64,000 nucleotides of DNA. Origin: Bradysia coprophila (Eukaryota; Arthropoda; Insecta; Diptera; Sciaridae). A model generated the notes under the pieces. The model saw only the letters and a list, made by a program, of their open reading frames with translations. It had not been told where the DNA came from and did no database searches. The translations under genes and the position numbers were made by a program. Positions 26,401 through 39,810 of the stretch are shown here, in pieces; positions within the stretch are counted from its first letter, which is position 1, and each line of letters opens with the position of its first letter. Where the stretch lies: assembly GCF_014529535.1 (NCBI RefSeq), contig NW_023503416.1, positions 496,001 through 560,000 on the forward strand. The letters run 5' to 3'.

Positions 26401-29400
26401 TGTTAGACGAAAATTGACACGAAAAGACATAAAGACCAAAACAGAGTGGTTTTTCGATTGAATTTAACCTTGGACGACAAGAATTTCACTAGTATAATGA
26501 TCACGTTCTGTTCCTTCTTTTAATAAAATTCTTTTCGACAGATTGTTAGAAAATCTATTACTTCATTTGGTTAATAAGTGTTTTGTTACCTAGGATCGTT
26601 TCAGTTAATAACTTATTAAGGGCAATTCTGAGTGACTTTATCGCAAGAAGGAAGATAGAAGAAGTGCCATCTAATAATTGAATACAAAGGTGCTTGATTC
26701 GATTTTGAACGGAAATTAACGTTGCGTAGAATACGTTGAACGAATTTTATTAGTTTTATAATTTTAATTTAAATAAACATATAGTTTTAACAGAAACTCC
26801 GTCGTACCATAAGGCATATTACTTATCATTAACCGACGCTTCTTATTATTGGAAAGACTTAGAGACACAATACTTCCACATAGCAATTTCACTATTGATC
26901 TAAAATTGCTTTCTTCTGATTTGTTTAACCAATCTTTGTGCTACGAATCAAATCAGCTAGTAGCGCTTATACCTGTTTGTCGACTCTGTTGAAAACAGAT
27001 ATCAACATAACCGACCGAAAAACATAACTCATTTCCCTTTAAACAATCAATCTTACAGTGTATGCTATTACGCGTGCTCTTAAATTACACCGTATACCTT
27101 TGGTCGACCACCACGATTTTTATCGAATTTAAGGCTCAATTTTGTACTGAGCAAGCAGACTGAATTTCCATTCGAAACCTTTAATTACAATTACGATCGA
27201 CGAGAAGACCCTCGAAAAAAAAACCAATTCTACAACTAAATGTTGCATGTCTCGACTATGGTTCCAACTAATTTATTTCTTCTCATGAAAAATATGAAAT
27301 TATAGGCTTAACAAAAGATTTTCCAAGTAAAATATTATCGACCCGTATGTATAAAACACGCGTATATTCATTAGTTATATTATTTACTACAAGAATGATG
27401 TGATCATTTTATGTTTTTCAGTAAATATCGTACGCATGGCATAATGTACAACTCATATATTTGGTATATTAAGTTAATAAGGCGCCTTTCATCGAAAGTG
27501 ATATAGTAAAAAAGAAACGAATTGTTTAAGTGCTTCGTGTGTAGTTTTCTTTTTCTTAATTTTAATTGTTTGGTGTGTGTCCAATTCCAAGAACAATTTT
27601 TTGTTTCTTCAGCCTACGCCAAAAAATGTCATTTGTCGATTGTCTCCGATAAAATAAAAATTTGTTTTCGTCATGTTATTACGAGCGAAGTATTTACACA
27701 AAAAAAAAATCGTTTAAATTTTCGCTTAATGGAATTCATATACATAATCCACCCAGCTGAGTATATGACCCGTGAACCACTATATTGTATGTTCAAAACC
27801 TTTCCATTGAGAAAATGTTGTATCATCAAACGATTCTTGCTAACTAAACAATAATAAAAACATGTGTGTGGTCGAGCAACGTTTCTCTCTTTCTATATAT
27901 ATCGCAATCATCGCAATGTGATAATTTGAAAATAAACTACTCGAACGCTTACCGCAAAGTAGATTTTGAAATTTGTAAATTAAGTATAATTAATAATGTT
28001 GTTTCTGAAAAGTTTCAGTCAATTTTTTTTTCTTCGTATTTTACATGCATGCCGGTACCACTTCAAAGGCCGATGACATTAATCAAAAAATGTCACAGAT
28101 ACCAATAATTAATGATGTATGAGTAAAACAACATAATCCAACTGTTTCTGAAATTAATCATTACGGATCATTTACAAAAGTTCTAGCTTATATTACACAG
28201 GCGTTTTACGAGGAATTGATATTTGATGAAAAGAAAACGGTGTGCATTCGTTTCCGAATCGCATTAACGATTTATTGGTGCTACGCAAAATGTTAACCAT
28301 CCACTTTACCAGGAAGTTGGCAATTTAAAAATAAAGAAGAAGTCGATCAAATTGCAACCAATATCTTTAACGTCGATCGGAAACGAGTGTACGGGTTTTT
28401 AATATTTCGATTTGTTTTCGATAATTAGTTGTTATCAACAGCGACGGCAGAACACGCAAAGGATTGCTGATGCTATCTTATCATAGTGAATGGTAATAAT
28501 ATTGAACTGATTGATTTTGTATCAATATTTTGACAATATTAGAAGAAGTATTAGAGTCATACAGCAACACATTTGATTTTTTCTTTCTAGAAAATCAAGA
28601 AAATTTGAGAAAAATTCTCAAAATATTAGAAAATCAAAAAAATTCAAGAAAATCGACAAATTTTCACAACTTTTTTTTTTCTATTTTCTTCGATTTTCTT
28701 GATTTTGTCGAATTATAGAAAATTTAGGAAAATCTTCTTGGAAAATTGAGAAAATCATGAAAAAATTGTACAGTTTTTTCAATTGTGAAAATTCACGAAA
28801 ACTGAAAAAATTCAAGAAAATTCGAGAAAATCAAGAAAACTTTTCTTAAACATCCTAGCCTATTAGTAATATGTTTACTGTCTTGAATCCTCTTTACTTA
28901 GTAAATGTTACTAAAAGAGCTGCGTTTAGAGCAGACCTTAATAATTATAATATTTTTGATCAAATACAATTCAACAAACTCTTTCTCACGTGACCCGTTA
29001 ACTATCAAAATGAATAATTTCATTTGAAAATAAAAGGAATTCACACCGATGTTGCGATAACAGGCACTGCTGCTTGGTATAGTACGAAATAAATCTGTAT
29101 TTATTACAACGCCAAGATATTCTGGCAGAAGGTATAATTCATATTTATCTACGCTAAACCATCTTACAAGGAATTAATGAAAGATGTTTTGAATGATGCA
29201 ACAAAGTCTTTTACCAAACACACGAAGTGATAGAGAGATACAGAAGTCACATATCTACACAGGACATATCTACAGGAAATGTTATTCCTTTTTTGTACGT
29301 TTTTGGAGTTCTTGTGATAGGATAATCATTGCTTGTGAACGAAAACGTGTTGTGCTGTTATTTCCTGATTTGTGACTGTTTGAGTGAGGCACGAATAATA

Positions 29401-32400
29401 GGAAGATAAAATTTTATTAATAAAATTGAACAAAACGAACAAACAAAATTTATTGTGATCAGATTTTCTTCTTATTCAGTTCTTTTTTCCTCTCTACTTG
29501 ATTTCAGAAGAAAAAGGGATCACCAGAACTGTGCTGTAGGTAGTAAATAGAATTGTGTATATTGTACAAAATTGTATATATACAAAAATGTAAAGTATAA
29601 GAAAAATAAATGTTCAAAGTTAAAGAAACTGAGGAATTGTTCAATCGTCTCTGTAGACGAACCCCATGACGTCCAATATAACACAATAATTTTGTTTATA
29701 GAAATGTCCCGTACTGCATATCTTTATTAAAATGTATAAATAAAGTCATTCGGCTAATATTCTAAGCTGGTTCTCAATGTACGTTTATATACAGTTGTAC
29801 TATTATGCATACAGTGAGAAAATCGAGTAAAAGAGAGATGTAGACTTGTAATTTAAACTTCATTTTAAAAAGAAATCTTTTATGTTTGTTTGTCTTTAAA
29901 AGAAGTCAAGTCGCTTTTAGTAATTATGAAAGAGAATTGTTTAAAATGAGTCTTTTAATTACGGGGATATAGAAGCTCCTGCGGTTTTATTGTGTTTTAA
30001 TATTTTGAATTTCGTAATATTTAAAGAAAAAAATTCTTTCATTATCATCAATTTCCTTACATTTTAGACTGTAATTTCGAGACATAATCGGTAAATTTTG
30101 TTAAAACTTGAAATGCGTTGAACGATTAAATAAGAAAAAAGAATGTAATTCATGCCGATCACGGTAATGTAATCGATGTAATTAAATTTTGTAAATTCGC
30201 ATACATCTACCACACATATACCAGTATATGTCAAAAAAAAGCGAAAAAAAATCAACCGAATCGTCGTGTTGGGCGATAAAGCCATTGTCGTAATATTAAT
30301 ATATTTTCCAATAATGTGACCTGAAATTGGTATATATACGGTTTAAATGATCGCTATAAAGACCCCACAAATAAACTTGTTTCATATGCTTATTGAATGT
30401 CTCATTTTATTTCATGTAACATATCACTGATAAGCATTTTTATTATGTAATTACAGAAATGCGTAGGCAGAAAAAGGAATGGTCTGTCTGTGTAAATGGA
30501 AATAAATGCATTTTCAGATATGATAATTTGACGTGATAGGTTAGGCAAGGTAATAGGAGATTGGAATGCTTTAGAAAATAATAGTGAACGACACAAAAAA
30601 ATGAAGTTGTCTGAATTAACGACAGAAATGGAAAACTTCGTTGAAATTATTTGAGATACACTGTCTGGTCAACAATACATAGAGGCTCTTAAAACTCGAA
30701 TGGAAAAGTGAATATTATATATGTAAGCTGAAGTGGCACTACAATAATAACGTTCATTTATTCAGTTGTTTTGTTATAGAAATGTAAAGATAATAAGCAA
30801 GGTGAGAAATATTGATAGTTTGTTTAATTTTACTGTCTACTAAAAATTGGTGGCAGTAGAATAGAAACGTAGGTCAGACACACGATCTTATTGGAAAAAA
30901 TTGATCGCAGAAATAATTGAACATATTGACTGTCTGCATTTCTCCAACAACTATATAACATATAGTATCCGTTTTTATAGATGGCTACCGTATAAAATAG
31001 ACGTCATTTTATCCCAATCATCGTATTATCTTTCAAAATTTGTTAGAATTCAGAAAATTTCGTCACACATGACGATGAGACTAAAGGCAGTACATCTGGT
31101 AGCTATATTACATCATAAACTTTAAAGAGAACAGAATTAATTTATCGTTTCAGCCTTCGACAGCAACTCCAAAGAGAATGAAAATTTCCACCAAAACGAT
31201 ACTAAAAGATGAATTCATTGAAAAGAAAAAAAAATACTTCTCGAAGAACCGTATAAAGCAAAGTGTAAACAAAGTAACTATACAGCAAATAAGATAACAA
31301 AAATAGTTGAACTTGAGTTGATTCTTTAACGTAAAAATAAATAAATAAACGAGAGAATGGTGTGCATTTGCTGAGTCATTGTTGAGAAAACCGTAAAATG
31401 AAACTATTTTTATTAACCTAAAGCAACGCACAGCAATAATGTTTAAATATAGTAAATATGACTGACTAGAAATGAACGAATAGAATACAACTGCAACGGG
31501 CATTTAGATGTCTCCTACAATTTCAATTAACACCAACCGCCAGTTAGTTTTAAATTTTTAGATAACAAAATTTCAAAATCTGTTCTCGACAAATCGACAC
31601 AAGCAATGATTATCAGATAATGTGGATATTATATAGAAAAAAGTGTGCTAAAACAATTGAAGTAAAAGATTTCGCAATCATAAAAGAGTAAAGGAGACTC
31701 CAAAACAATTCACAGATTTTAATGATTACATAAAACGTTTAGCGCTTGCTACAAGATCAAAAGGACGGTTCAAATGATAAATAAAAATTTCGCATCCATT
31801 ACACGTATGCCATTCTTTCGAAAAATCATTGGAAAGGAAACCGTCTTGAGTACCACAATAAAACGTACGTAACCCTTTAACCCACAAATAAAATAACATG
31901 AAATCCAATCTCTCTATGTCAAGGTGGTCAACATTATATCACAGAAAGAATTAAACAAAAATTCAAAACAGAAGTCGTTTGAAAGCAAATTACCTGGAAA
32001 ATATTCAACATCACCACATAATATTGTCTTTTTTTATGCAAATAACAAAAAAATGATAATCAAAACTACCCGATCAGTTTACTAATTAATTGTCCATTTT
32101 CCGGAAAATTAAATCCTTACATTATGCCATTGGGCGATATTCAATGAAACCTCAAGTTACAGAACACAAACCACCGGTGGAACGAACAAAAAAAATAAAA
32201 TGCATTTCAACCGCAAACTTACATGAGCTGAGTATACAACAAATAAATTAGCAACAAGAATCAATTCGAGTATAAATTTGTTTTTTTTTTCGACTGATGG
32301 CAGATGGTACAGTGAAATGAGATCCACTTTTTCAGAGAAAAAAAAGAGAGAAAATCGAAAAAGTTTTTTCTTGTCTTACCTAAAAATTCGGAAAAATTAA

Positions 32401-35400
32401 GAGAAAATGACGTACATTACTTAATATCTGTTAATTAATCCGTAGCAAAAAAAAGTCTTCAAAATAAAATCATTCATTTTTGTAAAACTTTTTTTTCGTT
32501 AAATATTTTTTCTCTTTAAACAAAAATATGTGGGATATCAAGAATTATTTAATGTGATTTTTAGACCTACCGCATGGAAGTCATAGAATACATGTACGTA
32601 TGTGTATATTGTATATATATCTATATAGGAGTATATTTTTAAAAATACACGTTCCATACCACCACCATCGCTGATCTGATTTTACTCTATAGTATTCTCA
32701 CGTAGTTTACAAACACATTCAACGTTATTATTCGTATGGGTGAATTGATCACTATGTATGTTTACATCGATAATACAATTCACAAAACAGCGTGCCAGGC
32801 TTGGCCATTTCTTTAGATTGAAAGACGTTGTGTTTTTTTTTTCTTCTTCTTCTCTTATTCTTTTTGGTTTACCTAAGTGTTTGTTCACAACATGATAAAC
32901 AATCTTTCGCCGTAAATATATTTGTATGTTTCTAGTAAAATGAGTATGTTTTCTATGAGAAAAAGGCCTACATCTATATTATTGAATATTTATTAAGACG
33001 TTAACTTTTTTTTCATTTATTTTTATTTTTTATTTCGTTGTTTTTTTATATTTATTTAATGAATATATTTTTTTCCGTTTTTATTTTTAATCTCTTTATT
33101 AAAATTATTGTTTGTTTTTTCGTAAACATTATTTTCAGAAATTTGTATATAATATGTAGTCTTCATGTATGTTCTTCGATGGTTTTTTTTCCTCTCTTAA
33201 CTTCTTCTTGACATAAAATTTTCTTGTTTTGATTTAAAAAAAATCGAAAGCGACTCCTTGTCGCCTGAAAAATGTGTATTTATTTCTCGGTTCATTGCAT
33301 TTTGGTTTTGATTTGAGGGTTCAGCAAATGTGTGGCATATTATGTCGTCAGATCATTTATATACATAAATATATTTGTCGGTTTGTAGTCAATGAAAAAT
33401 CTTTTTTTTTTTTAATGGCAAAATTATTTCTTAAGAGTTGTGAGTTGATGACGTGCTATTAAATATTTCGTGCATGTGTGCTTTAAAAGTCAGCATTTTG
33501 AATATATACAAAACAACACAGCGCGCAAGACCATTTAGATATATGTTGTTTCGTTCGTGGTCTCGTTGTGTAGTAAAAATAATCTATATAAACATGTAAA
33601 TATATATATAATAAACTTACAGTGTGGTCCATATCATTGAGTAAGATATATTATTTCGAATTAATTGCGGAAGACTTTTTTTTCATATGCGTAAAAGGTA
33701 TTATGTGCAAACGAAATTACAACGGGTATGAACATAAAAAAAAGCTTTTAATGGTATAAAATGAATGAAAAAAAAAGTTTGAGGTTTTTTTTCTTCTTCT
33801 CTTTGGAATAACTCGGTGTTGTTTTATGATTGGTTGCCGGTGGTATAAAACAATACAATGGAATAAAAAATGATTTCGAAATGATGCGATTCAGAAACTC
33901 GAATAATGTTTCAATGTTGCTGAACAGAAAGTTGATTTAAACGTGGCACGGTTATCATTTAACGGACGTTGTAATAACTAGATGAGAAAACCAGAAATCT
34001 ACTAGGTTTTTTAAGCATTGAGAATCGTGTTACTTTTATCTAGCAACGAACACAAGAATAATTATAGGCGGGCATACATTCTATGTATATCCTCTCGTTA
34101 GTGCATTGTAGGATGTCTCTTTGAAGTTCTAGATTCGGACTTTCATTAGTAAACTTGCGAGATTATAAAATAAAAAGAATTTAGTCTCTTATCGACTGTG
34201 AAATGTAACTGATACTTAGCATGGAAATTATAAAAATTTGTTCAATTCTAAAAAGATACGAGAATAGCGTACCAATATTAAACCTAAGAGCAATTATACC
34301 TAGAGAGGAAATTTGTACGTCGAAATGTGGTCCCAACATAGGTACATGTTGACGCTTTTGATAGTTCAATTTTCCCTCTTAATTAAGAGGGCAAACACAT
34401 CCCAATAAATCTTTCGTATTTCATGTTGGGACCACATATTTTACTAAATTTTGTTTGAAATTTCTTCTCTAAAATTTCCTCTAAAGGTATAATTACTCTT
34501 AGTATTAAACAGTAACTCATTTCCACTTAGGCTAGTTCTTGCGCACATTTAAGACATTTTCTTATAATTTTTAATGATTGAATGACTACATGATAACATT
34601 TTCACCGATATCAGTTGGATGTTATTCATTCCACATGCGATATTTATTGATGGTGCATGTGGTTTCCACATTGTGGAATGAATGAAAAAAATTGAATTGT
34701 AAATTTTAACTTCTTATTTTCCTTCGCCTGCACCTTCTTCGAAAGTATTCAAAACTATTATTAATTAATTTAATCCACTCATGCTACCATCTCTTTGCGC
34801 AAAAACAAAATCAAGTTCATTCAATAAATCGTACGCACTAATAGAATAGCGCGCTTTGTGGACAAAGATTTTGCTACTGTAGTTCAAGAATGAAAGCGCA
34901 GGCAAGATATCAAAAAAGATTTTTCTGTCCAATAATAATATGGCGAGTTGTTCCGAAAAAAAAAATGAATTAACAATGTAAATGACACACTAGCCACAGC
35001 ACGCATATTAATGTTCACATATGCCATATGCTATATTACCTACAAATTAATATTTGAAATATGATATCGATGAATATAATCCTGAAGAGATGAGGATAAA
35101 AATTATAAAAATATCGATTTTCAGGATAATAAATTTAGAATGATTTATTAGGGGATTGAAAAGTGTGGGCGGATGTAATATAATTTTCAGATTTTTTTTT
35201 CTGTTTTCGCAAGAATTTTATTATTTTTCGAGAAAGAGATTTGGATGGCTGTTGTGGTAATAAAATAGAAAATAATTCGTTGTTGACGACATTAAGAGAT
35301 TTGAGTTTTTTTCTTCGTTTAAATCATCAAAGTTATCAAAAATAAATTAATAGTTTTCAATTATCATTTGGACATTGTGATGAACAATTGATGAACCAAA

Positions 35401-37979
35401 TCATAAATTAGAAATTGCTTATCGTAATATTCATTCAAACATACAAAAACTAATTGTCTGATAACCTTCAACTGCATTTTATTAAAGAAACTTAAAAAAC
35501 TGAATAATTCAGCTGATTACGCCAAAGGAATAATCTCATACCGAATTAATTTCTAATAAGAGCTGTAGCGATTTCCATATCGATTTATTTCAAATGCATC
35601 AGCTACGAATCCGAAAACCTAAAGTTCGACTTTGATTCTAAATCACTCATAAAATAGCTTCTACAGGACGTCAAGATCAGACGCTTTACCCCTTTTTTAA
35701 GTTAATGGTTTTTTACATGCTACATGCGTCGGAAACCATACTTTTCATGTTTTAAGCACTTCTTTAGAAGCCCTCAGCATGTAATAAATATTATGCACGT
35801 ATGACAAAGCGGTCGAGGCTTGCCGAGCCGGCTTGTCATACGTGCATATTCTTTTTTATCGCATAAGCGAAAACGAGACAACAAGATATGCGAATGACAC
35901 TTTGACAATTTACAGAAGTATAATGTTTGTTTTCATATTCTAGGTGAATAATTTTTTCGGGGAATCACACCGCGTATGCGATAAAATCCATTACAAACTC
36001 TACTTTTCATCTTTTTATCCCTATTACATAACTAGGGATAAAAAGATGAAAAGCAGACAGGATGGAAGAAATATCTTGTCTTTTACCTTTGTACGAATGC
36101 TGAGAAATAAATAATTTCAAAGCATAGTCTTCGTGTGTATTTTGTCGTTTCAAGATGTAGCTAGCTACGTAACGGATTTTTCATATTTTTGAGCTTAAAC
36201 TCTATTTACTTTTCATCCCTTGGTTTGTAATAAGTCACTTTGGACCCTAGGGGAAACGAAAGTATGTAAATGAGTGATTTACTATCAGAACGAAAAACTA
36301 GATAGCTGATACGTTTCGCCTCTCAAAATACTGTATTTCCGAATGTGTACTTGTAAAACCGAAGTTTGAAGTTGTAGGCGCGAATTTATCAGAAACACAT
36401 TTTTGGCGGGACTAGTTTTTCGTCACTTGCTCGAAAAGTTACGTTTATCAAATACTGTCAAATACTCTGAACGGGATCCAACAACAGTCTTAATGTTAAT
36501 CAGAAAACCAACAGACCATACTTAAAATTTGTGTGTTAAGAGCCCTCAACCTTTGGCAATTTTCTAGCCTACATTTGTGCGCAAAAATATTCGTTTTTTC
36601 ATGATTTCTCTGAACCGAAATCTTTTTCTGAGAAAGTTAAACCATTAAAACATGCAAAAATGTGTTACTTTTAAGGGAAAAATTGATTTGTGGTCGATAA
36701 CTTAACCCACTTGGAGAAACCTTTGCAAAACACACAAATTAACACATTTGCCAAGGGTCTCTCCAAGTGCAATAAGTTATCATCCACAAACCAATTTTTC
36801 TCTTGAAAGTAACACATTTTTGCATGCTTTAATGGTTTTATTTTTTCAAAAAAAGATTTTGGTTCAGAGAAATCATCAAAAAACGAATATTTTTGCGCAC
36901 AAATGTAGGCTAGAAAATTGTCAACTGGTGAGCGTTCTTAAAAATTAGAAACTGATTCTGATGAGGAGAGAGAGGCTGAAAATGCATTGAAATTGTCGAA
37001 TACACTCGAATATAGCTTAGACTTCCGCGGGATTTTTGATCTTACAATCTAGGCACTCATTTTATATGACTCGTTAGAACTGATCACGATTGCTTTTAGT
37101 CAACTGATTTAGCTCACAAAATCAACGTATGACAAATATTTTTAGTTTGAAGTCTAGGCAAAGTTAAAATGGATAATTAGAAGTTAAGAAGAATGGTGGA
37201 GAATATCTCTAACCTCAATAATGCTCTGCATAAGATTTTTAAGTAAATACCGCATCTATCAACCATGATCTACCATCCTTTTGAAGCATTAAATCCAGAT
37301 TTATAAATGAAATTCGTTGTGTAAATAACTTTTAAAAATACAACGCACCGAAGTCATTCCTATGCGGCACATAAAATAAAGTGTCCGATCACCGGCCCAG
37401 TTCCAACAAATCAATATATACAAACAATTTTCAAAAATATCTTCGAATCACCCTACACACGTGTTGGTATAATGTCTTATTTAGATCTTTTATAAAGACA
37501 TTTTGTATTATGTTCGTTTCACCTTACATATTGGCTGGTAAAACAGAGAAAGAAAAACTTACGAGAAATACAACACACAAAAAAAACCTCACATATATTG
37601 ACTGAGTGAGTTGTCAGCAGGATATTTTTTCGAAAAAAAAGACGAAATAATAAAATAAAAATTGGTTTGTAAAATTGTACGTGCTGGTTCGTAGGTATAC
37701 TGTGTACAATTTGGTGAAAATGAAATTGTAAGAATAACCGTAACAATTATTTCGACAAAAAATAAATATAATTGATATCTGACAGACAAATATGGGTGGC
37801 CGAGGCACAACAAACATTGTGATGTGATGTGTTGTTCTTACCTTCTTTATTTGGTCCAAAGCAACATTTGCGTCCACCCAGCTCGTTCGTATGTACAAAT
37901 CGGAAAATATTTTCTCGTTCACTGTATCCCCATGCGTGTCCGGAACTCTGGGCAATGTATCCATGGTCGGTACCACCAT
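20408..37979 (-). CDS. ptc: Patched, Hedgehog receptor
   Basis: Coding exons are 37842-37979, 24193-24385, 23766-24123, 23494-23701, 23126-23398, 21677-23026, 21131-21610 and 20408-21058. Every junction is GT-AG and phase-consistent, giving 1216 residues against about 1286 in Drosophila. Patched is the 12-pass membrane receptor that binds Hedgehog and represses Smoothened. Visible features are the exon 1 motif LPRVPDTHG, TM1 around residues 79-96 (FVAILVLSTFCVGLKSA), a sterol-sensing domain about 425-590, a second RND-like half, and a conserved tail (SLTTITEEPQSWKSS, SIVVQPEVTVETTH, KVTATANIKVEL). Two departures stand out. TM4 reads GLGVGHIF, with Gly501 where Drosophila has the essential Asp (GLGVDHIF). 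The cytoplasmic tail also has no PPxY motif. The first Met (37979) has a good context; Met6 (37964) aligns better with the fly start. Confidence 0.97.
28570..28860. repeat. Degenerate GAAAATC/GAAAATT repeat tract
   Basis: Units of roughly 7-9 bases built on AGAAAATC or AGAAAATT recur through the tract, with a T-rich complementary block in the middle (about 28665-28705). The tract can therefore fold back on itself. It lies in the ptc first intron. Confidence 0.6.
31590..31700 (+). repeat. Dispersed AAAGAAGTA-type repeat, intron copy
   Basis: TATTATATAGAAAAAAG is followed by ATTGAAGTAAAAGATTT, matching the core of the family seen at about 7935-8085 and 39345-39480. Confidence 0.45.
34274..34512. 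mobile_element. Fold-back element in ptc intron 1
   Basis: The left arm (AATATTAAACCTAAGAG, then AATTATACC and GAGGAAATTT) pairs with a right arm (AAATTTCCTC, GGTATAATT, CTCTTAGTATTAAAC). Inside, ATGTGGTCCCAACAT pairs with ATGTTGGGACCACAT, and TCTTAATTAAGA is a small internal palindrome. There is no coding capacity. Confidence 0.7.
35714..36050. repeat. Composite hairpin repeat in ptc intron 1
   Basis: The first part is the inverse of the repeat at 8570-8655. Next comes a hairpin with TGCACGTATGACAA (35794-35807) against TTGTCATACGTGCA (35833-35846) around a GC-rich loop. The last is a hairpin TCATCTTTTTATCCCTA / TAGGGATAAAAAGATGA at about 36008-36050. Confidence 0.7.
36539..36945. mobile_element. 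Long fold-back element in ptc intron 1
   Basis: The arms are about 195 bp with a spacer of about 20 bp. Landmarks on the left arm are CAATTTTCTAGCCTACATTTG, TTTGTGCGCAAAAATATTCG, AAAAATGTGTTACTTT and AACCCACTTGGAGA. Their complements appear in reverse order on the right. The outer ends (TAAGAGC / GCGTTCTTAA) are only partly matched. There is no coding frame. Confidence 0.78.
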
Positions 37980-39344
37980 TGTGTTCTCTCACTTATTTTT
38001 ATTTCTTTAAATCAACTTTTCTATTCAAATATTTGTATTTATCTTTCGATAAACTTGGACCACTCAATGCATCAAAAAATTATTCTCTATTCACATAGTT
38101 GACAATAGCATTTTCAGCTACCACACTGCACCACTTGAAATATAATATTTCGGAATTTTTTGTGTGATTTTTTTCTTCTTCTAATCCAACACTACAATAG
38201 GTTTTTCCATAATTTAAACAAAAGACAAGAAGTTTTTTTTTCACTCTCTCGTGATTTAGGATTCTAATCAAAACGTCATTCCGTGGAAGGCGGTTCGATC
38301 AAACACAAATTTACTTAGTTTAAATTCCTCAAGTGTGTCGAAAACTTAAGAAAATATATTTCTTCTTTCTATACAAAATGTAAATAAAACATTAGACAGA
38401 ATCGCGATCACGTAATTCCATATAAATTAGTTGATTAAAATAAAACAACAAAAACAGTCTGTCGTAAGCAATCACTTAATTAATGAAAAGTAGAAAAACA
38501 CAACACAATATCAAACAGTGTCACATATTCGTTGAAGGCGAATTAAATTTAATTCAAAAACAAACAAAAATTAGTTAACCATTCAAAGAGTCTCAGATCC
38601 TTGCAATGAGCACTTGGAATTTATTTTCATTTTACAATTGACAATTTTTAATGAATGAAAACGCGCTTTGTCATCAGTGATGTTTAACCGTCGAGTTCCA
38701 ATGACAATCTGTGTGTGGTACGTCCGAAAACCTCATTATTACTTACACGATCCCCTCTGATCTTCTACATACACAATGATGCTATACACTCAAATAGATT
38801 TTCCAGCAATACTATGTACCATACGTCCATACACCGACACACTCATTCAGTATTATAGTGATACAACATAATATGCATCCATACCATTCACATTGATCGC
38901 ATGTTTTGAATGGCAGCCATTTCGGATTGAGCACGAACACATTCGAATTTATTTTTCATGGTTTTAATACTCTGCTGCAGACATCAATACAAACTAGCAA
39001 GTTGAGGATCACCAACGAAGAAGTTTTTGGGTTCATGCGAAAGACTGCTTTGAAAGAGTGAATAAGAACGATTTGTAAATTTCTCTCGTTGTTGAAACGA
39101 ACCAGTTAAATACAAATATGATTTTAGCTGCTCGCATTTTAGTTACTATACCGTCCAATTTAACCAACAAAAATTTTTTGGAACTACTGTCATTTACAAT
39201 AAATAAATCAAGTAGATAGTAGAGAAGCTTGTACGTCCATAAGGGATCAAGTATGTCTTAAATGTCTTAAATCTCGAAACCTTGCAAATTTATATCTTAG
39301 AGTCCTAAGGCCTAAAATAGGTTAATATAGTCATCTGTGTCACT

Positions 39345-39480
39345 ATGACATCTGTTGTCGGACAGCTCCTAAAAAAGTAAGCGATCAACTTCTTCTGAAA
39401 GGATATTATATTGCAAAATGTAATTTAAACTAAAGAAGTAAAAGATTTTGAGTAAAAGAAGTAACAACCTCGATATAAAC
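39345..39480 (+). repeat. Dispersed AAAGAAGTA-type repeat
   Basis: ATCTGTTGTCGGACA, then ATATTGCAAAATGTAA, AACTAAAGAAGTAAAAGATTTT and AAAGAAGTAACA follow in the same order as at 7935-8085. Other copies lie at about 1985-2190, 31590, 40558 (reverse), 40760, 49520 (reverse) and 51575 (reverse). Confidence 0.6.
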
Positions 39481-39801
39481 TGATGGTTATGCTTGTTTTC
39501 TCTGAAAAGAATAACCTTTTCGACTAAAATCTTAAAGTCTCTCATGTTCCAAATCAACTGTGTCGTTGCGCCGTACTACCGTACTAAACTAAAGCGTAGA
39601 AAAAGACTACACTCGGTTTCAATCGGTTTATTATTATACTGCCTTTTTCTCAAGATTTTCTTAAAAATATCATATTATGCTCTGTTGTGCGATGTACGAT
39701 GTATGTATGGAACCTTTTCATACAGACGTGTGTAATACGACGACATAGATGTTTATACATTCATGCATATGTCGTTGCTGCGTATGGAAGAAGATAAAAG
39801 A

Positions 39802-39810
39802 GACCACCCA
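39802..39810 (-). promoter_or_regulatory. Exact Ci/Gli-type site upstream of ptc
   Basis: GACCACCCA, the reverse complement of the Cubitus interruptus/Gli consensus TGGGTGGTC, about 1.8 kb upstream of the ptc start codon. ptc is a classic direct Ci target in flies. About half a match is expected by chance in a window this size, so the position is the main argument. Confidence 0.4.

Larger units (their letters stand above)
24386..37841 (-). other. ptc: First intron of ptc (about 13.5 kb)
   Basis: The donor AAG|GTAAGAAC (exon 1 end 37842) and the acceptor AAAACAG|GGTAAGG (exon 2 start 24385) enclose 13.5 kb without another recognisable gene. It contains a degenerate GAAAATC-rich tract, a dispersed-repeat copy near 31600, and a fold-back cluster at 34.3-36.9 kb. 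The acceptor is followed one base later by the donor-like GTAAGG. TGGGTGGTG near 26384 is one base off the Ci/Gli core. Confidence 0.85.
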
